Below the pieces are notes generated by a model, which was given only the letters and a program-made list of their open reading frames with translations, had not been told where the DNA came from and did no database searches. A DNA stretch of 7,585 nucleotides from Robiginitomaculum sp. (GTDB lineage Bacteria > Pseudomonadota > Alphaproteobacteria > Caulobacterales > Maricaulaceae), in NCBI GenBank assembly GCA_026982235.1, contig JALSHM010000469.1:1-7585 (forward strand). The letters are read 5' to 3'. The first letter of the stretch is position 1, and each line of letters opens with the position of its first letter. A program made the translations under genes and the position numbers. This document shows positions 5,638 through 7,585 of the stretch, piece by piece.

Positions 5638-6420
5638 TTACGCCTTAATCTTATCCGCCCGCATGATGGCACCATTTACCAGATCTTTGCGGGAATGCTC
5701 AAGCGCACCCGGATTATCGAAATCCAGAAGCTCTAGCGAACGGGTTTCTATGGCGGTCTCTAACCTTTGCATAAATTCGTCCTTCCCCAAGCCCGGTTCT
5801 ATTGGTGCCAAGAATTCAACTGTGGCGGTTCCGGAGTATTTTGTCCAGACATTTTGATTCCAGCGCTGCCCCAGATTGGTCGCCATAGGCACAACGGCAC
5901 AGCCGAAATCTTTGTACAGATGATAAATGCCTTTTTTATAACGGCGCTGCTCGCCCGGCGCGGACAAATGCCCTTCGGGATATATCAGTAAGCGTCGGCC
6001 TTCAGCACGGACGATTTCCGCTTTGGTTTGCAGTTTATCGCGTACATCAGAACCGCCACAATTATCAATCATCACTGCCCCCGCCTTGCGCAAGATATGC
6101 TTGAGCGTCATAAATTTCTCGAGATGATCATCAGCAACGAATGACAAATCAAAAAACTGGGAGAACACCACAAACCCGTCGCCGTAACTTTGGTGTTTGG
6201 GGGCAATAATATAGGGGCCTTGGGCGGGCAAATTTTCGTGACCCCTCACCTCCACCTTAATCCCGGCGACAAAACGCATCAGCAAAACCATAGTTTTAGA
6301 ATACAGCCACAAGCCAAACATAATCGGCTTGCGCCCCGGCAGGAACGACAACAATACGCAAAACAGCGCAAAAAACACCGTCAGGGTATAAAATAAAATA
6401 TTGAAAATAAATGAGCGCAT
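5638..6420 (-). CDS. plsC: 1-acyl-sn-glycerol-3-phosphate acyltransferase family protein (PlsC)
   Basis: A 260-residue membrane-bound acyltransferase that would acylate lysophosphatidate or another lysophospholipid. An N-terminal hydrophobic anchor (about 7-27, possibly a second at 33-53) leads to the catalytic HX4D motif HQSYGD (His76, Asp81), then LLIYPEGH (144-151), KKGIYHLYKDFG (162-173) and VVPMATNLG (176-184). The pattern after motif III (APGE..Y..GI.HLY) is the alphaproteobacterial PlsC type. The canonical F-PEGTR is here Y-PEGHL, so the usual Thr-Arg pair is replaced. The ribosome site is weak: GAGAGAG at 6424-6430 is close to the ATG. It heads the cluster with the LplT-like transporter 24 nt downstream, and is separated from the tetR gene by 197 bp. 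Confidence 0.92.
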   Translation of the reverse strand: MRSFIFNILFYTLTVFFALFCVLLSFLPGRKPIMFGLWLYSKTMVLLMRFVAGIKVEVRGHENLPAQGPYIIAPKHQSYGDGFVVFSQFFDLSFVADDHLEKFMTLKHILRKAGAVMIDNCGGSDVRDKLQTKAEIVRAEGRRLLIYPEGHLSAPGEQRRYKKGIYHLYKDFGCAVVPMATNLGQRWNQNVWTKYSGTATVEFLAPIEPGLGKDEFMQRLETAIETRSLELLDFDNPGALEHSRKDLVNGAIMRADKIKA

Positions 6421-6442
6421 AACTCTCTCTTTTTTATTTCGC

Positions 6443-6560
6443 TTGCGGCAGTGCGCAAAAGCACACGCCTATGTGGGCGCCGCGCATGAGCGCCGACGGC
6501 CACTTGGCCTCTTCCGCTCATCCCGGCGAAGGCCGGGAGCCTCGCTGTGCGCGGTGCGGG
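6443..6560. other. GC-rich hairpin cluster in the plsC leader
   Basis: Within the 197-bp gap between tetR and plsC, a GC-rich stretch carries several short inverted repeats: TTGCG/CGCAA (6443-6447/6454-6458), GTGC/GCAC (6451-6454/6461-6464), GGCC/GGCC (6498-6501/6506-6509), and the longer palindrome listed separately. It is flanked by AT-rich sequence (6421-6440 and 6561-6610). None has a following U-tract on the - strand, so these are not terminators. It would lie in the plsC leader if transcription starts upstream. Confidence 0.4.
6521..6538. repeat. Dispersed palindromic repeat of alphaproteobacterial type
   Basis: TCCCGGC (6521-6527) and GCCGGGA (6532-6538) form a perfect 7-bp stem with a GAAG loop, within the longer context CTCATCCCGGCGAAGGCCGG. 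This wording matches the short intergenic palindromes (TCATCCCGG...CCGGGA) found in many copies in Alphaproteobacteria. Only one copy is in the window, so the dispersed nature is inferred from general knowledge. Confidence 0.55.
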
Positions 6561-6617
6561 TTAATCACAACAAAACTCCCTTATCCGTTAAATAACTTAA
6601 TATTATCGGTGACCCAA

Positions 6618-7463
6618 CTATCTATGTCGAAGCACCGCCCAAACGGCTTTATCAAATTCCGGTGCATAAATAGATAACGGGCCGCGCAAGCGCATATGGG
6701 CTTTGGCCGAAGCCGCCTGCAATACAATCCCCAACACCATAGAGGCCAAAAGCGCGATATTCCCAGGCGCAATCTCACCCGCTTCCACCGCCGCATCTAG
6801 CATGTCGGCACAGGCGGATATGGGCCCTGCCCGGCGCGTGCGCTTAGAACTGTCGCCTGCGAACAAGTCCGGGAAATAATGCAGATGTAAAAGATGATAG
6901 GAAAACAAATCCCAATCCTCATCGGCCAGCGCACAATATGCATTGACCAAATTTGTGATTTTGTCGCGAAAGCTTACGTCCTGCGCCTCAATACCCCGCA
7001 CTAAATCCGTCAAGCGTTCGTGTATGGCCAGCATCAAGCTCTCGGCCAATTCAGACTTGGATTTAAAATGTCGGTATATGGCCGCATCGGTAATCCCGAC
7101 CCGCGCCGCAATTTCGCGCACCGCCACCCCGTCCACACCGCGCTCCACAAACAAAGTCAGCGCCGCCCGCTCTATACGCGCCTTGGTAGACCCATCAACC
7201 GCAATAACCCCCCGTTCAATCGCAGAAACCGCGCCAGATTCACCCGCACTAGCTTTAGCCCTACCAGTTTCGCTAGCACCAACAACAGCCGACTCAGATG
7301 CAGATGTACCCATTTTAGGCGTACCTAGTTTAGGTGTACCCGTGTTAGCCGTATCTGTTTGAGCCGTATCTGTTTGAACCGTATCTGTTTGAACCGTATC
7401 TGTTTGAACCGTAACAGCTGCAACCACCTCCCCAGATTTGCCCGCACTATTCTCAATACCCAT
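6618..7463 (-). CDS. TetR/AcrR-family regulator with repeat-bearing N-terminal extension
   Basis: A transcription regulator of 281 residues from this start, against about 190-220 for typical TetR proteins. The DNA-binding domain is at 92-140: KARIERAALTLFVERGVDGV, then the helix-turn-helix VREIAARVGITDAAIYRHFKSK (115-136), a textbook TetR pattern. The helical ligand/dimer domain is 141-281; its ligand is unknown. Residues 1-90 are a low-complexity extension with seven pentapeptides at 19-53 (VQTDT three times, then AQTDT, ANTGT, PKLGT, PKMGT), then a Ser/Ala/Gly/Glu-rich linker. An ATG at 7484 would add seven residues but has no ribosome site and lies inside the promoter-operator region, whereas the ATG at 7463 has GAGGAG 8 nt upstream, so I chose 7463. 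Two operator-like palindromes at its promoter suggest autorepression. Confidence 0.92.
   Translation of the reverse strand: MGIENSAGKSGEVVAAVTVQTDTVQTDTVQTDTAQTDTANTGTPKLGTPKMGTSASESAVVGASETGRAKASAGESGAVSAIERGVIAVDGSTKARIERAALTLFVERGVDGVAVREIAARVGITDAAIYRHFKSKSELAESLMLAIHERLTDLVRGIEAQDVSFRDKITNLVNAYCALADEDWDLFSYHLLHLHYFPDLFAGDSSKRTRRAGPISACADMLDAAVEAGEIAPGNIALLASMVLGIVLQAASAKAHMRLRGPLSIYAPEFDKAVWAVLRHR
7306..7425 (-). repeat. 15-bp tandem repeat (minisatellite) inside tetR
   Basis: On the + strand the unit GTATCTGTTTGAACC occurs three times exactly (7366-7410) and once with a single change (7351-7365, GAGCC). Degenerate units in the same 15-bp register follow on both sides: GTACCCGTGTTAGCC (7336-7350), GTACCTAGTTTAGGT (7321-7335), GTACCCATTTTAGGC (7306-7320) and GTAACAGCTGCAACC (7411-7425). 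As 15 is a multiple of 3, copy-number change keeps the tetR frame. The gradient from identical to degenerate units suggests recent local expansion. Confidence 0.92.
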
Positions 7464-7471
7464 AACAAACT

Positions 7472-7477
7472 CTCCTC
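7472..7477 (-). promoter_or_regulatory. Ribosome binding site that sets the tetR start
   Basis: GAGGAG on the - strand, 8 nt before the ATG at 7463. The upstream in-frame ATG at 7484 is preceded by ACTAACTC, which has no Shine-Dalgarno character. Confidence 0.75.
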
Positions 7478-7485
7478 TATTCATG

Positions 7486-7507
7486 AGTTAGTAAATGGTC
7501 ACTAACA
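7486..7507. promoter_or_regulatory. Operator-like inverted repeat O1 (overlaps tetR -10)
   Basis: GTTAGT (7487-7492) and ACTAAC (7501-7506) form a 6-bp inverted repeat with an 8-nt spacer. Its arms are the same as those of a second site centred 47 bp away. It overlaps the predicted tetR -10, so a bound dimer would block transcription. The cognate regulator is inferred to be the adjacent TetR protein. Confidence 0.72.
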
Positions 7508-7527
7508 TAGAGAACGGGGCCTGTCAA
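7499..7527 (-). promoter_or_regulatory. Promoter of tetR
   Basis: A perfect -35 TTGACA (- strand, 7527-7522) is followed after 17 bp by TAGTGA (7504-7499), a poor -10 that lies inside operator O1. Transcription would start near 7492, leaving a leader of about 30 nt before the ATG at 7463 and almost none before the ATG at 7484. Confidence 0.5.
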
Positions 7528-7532
7528 GAGAA

Positions 7533-7554
7533 AGTTAGTGTACGCTTACTAACT
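7533..7554. promoter_or_regulatory. Operator-like inverted repeat O2 (upstream of tetR -35)
   Basis: AGTTAGT (7533-7539) and ACTAACT (7548-7554) form a perfect 7-bp inverted repeat with an 8-nt spacer, the same architecture as O1. It sits 5 bp upstream of the tetR -35 box. It could also lie in the promoter of a divergent gene beyond 7585, but no such gene is visible in the 31 bases that remain. Confidence 0.75.
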
Positions 7555-7585
7555 GTAGTTTTGGGGATGTCGAGTGGGTGTTGGG

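Noticed and set aside
6588..6600. Second possible CtrA site TTAA-N5-TTAA between tetR and plsC
   Set aside because: The spacing is 5 nt instead of the 6-7 nt of CtrA sites, and the stretch is AT-rich, so TTAA pairs are expected by chance.
7208..7213. C6 homopolymer in tetR as a phase-variation tract
   Set aside because: Six bases is too short for strong slippage, and the run lies in an ordinary coding context with no sign of a frame change.
7567..7585. ATG at 7567 as the start of a divergent gene
   Set aside because: Only 19 bases remain in the window and the preceding GGGG abuts the ATG, so it cannot be supported.

Overview
The window looks like a chromosomal segment of an alphaproteobacterium. 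The evidence is an IalB-family periplasmic protein, an alphaproteobacterial-type short SpoU methyltransferase, a PlsC whose flanking residues match the alphaproteobacterial form, and a full-consensus CtrA-type box (TTAA-N7-TTAAC). The genus cannot be assigned from the sequence alone. There are no tRNA or rRNA genes, CRISPR arrays, transposases or phage genes.

Left part (1-2156, + strand): an rlmB-type 23S rRNA ribose methyltransferase with a long Lys/Arg-rich N-terminal tail, then an integral membrane DUF1295 protein (steroid 5-alpha-reductase-like fold) with its own TATAAT promoter. A strong hairpin at 2157-2192 separates this + strand block from everything to its right, which is on the - strand.

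Middle (2220-3647, - strand): two diverged, AT-rich DUF805 membrane proteins in tandem, preceded by an exported IalB-like protein whose upstream region carries the CtrA box.

Right part (3724-7463, - strand): a tight cluster plsC > LplT-like MFS transporter > SpoU/TrmH-family RNA methyltransferase, with gaps of 24 and 3 nt. The acyltransferase and the transporter resemble two of the three parts of the Aas/LplT lysophospholipid rescue pathway, so a membrane phospholipid import/re-acylation role is the best inference. The acyl-ACP synthetase part is not in the window. Upstream of plsC lie a 197-bp GC-rich, hairpin-rich leader containing a dispersed-type palindrome and then a TetR-family regulator. 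The regulator has an unusual N-terminal extension of about 90 residues made partly of VQTDT pentapeptide repeats encoded by a 15-bp minisatellite. Its promoter has a perfect TTGACA -35 box and two copies of a palindromic operator-like site (AGTTAGT-N8-ACTAACT), which suggests autoregulation and possibly control of a divergent gene beyond the right edge.

Nothing here is clearly a new defence or mobile system. The most unusual elements are the repeat-bearing TetR protein with its paired operators, the CtrA box at ialB, and the lipid transporter/acyltransferase pair coupled to an RNA methyltransferase.
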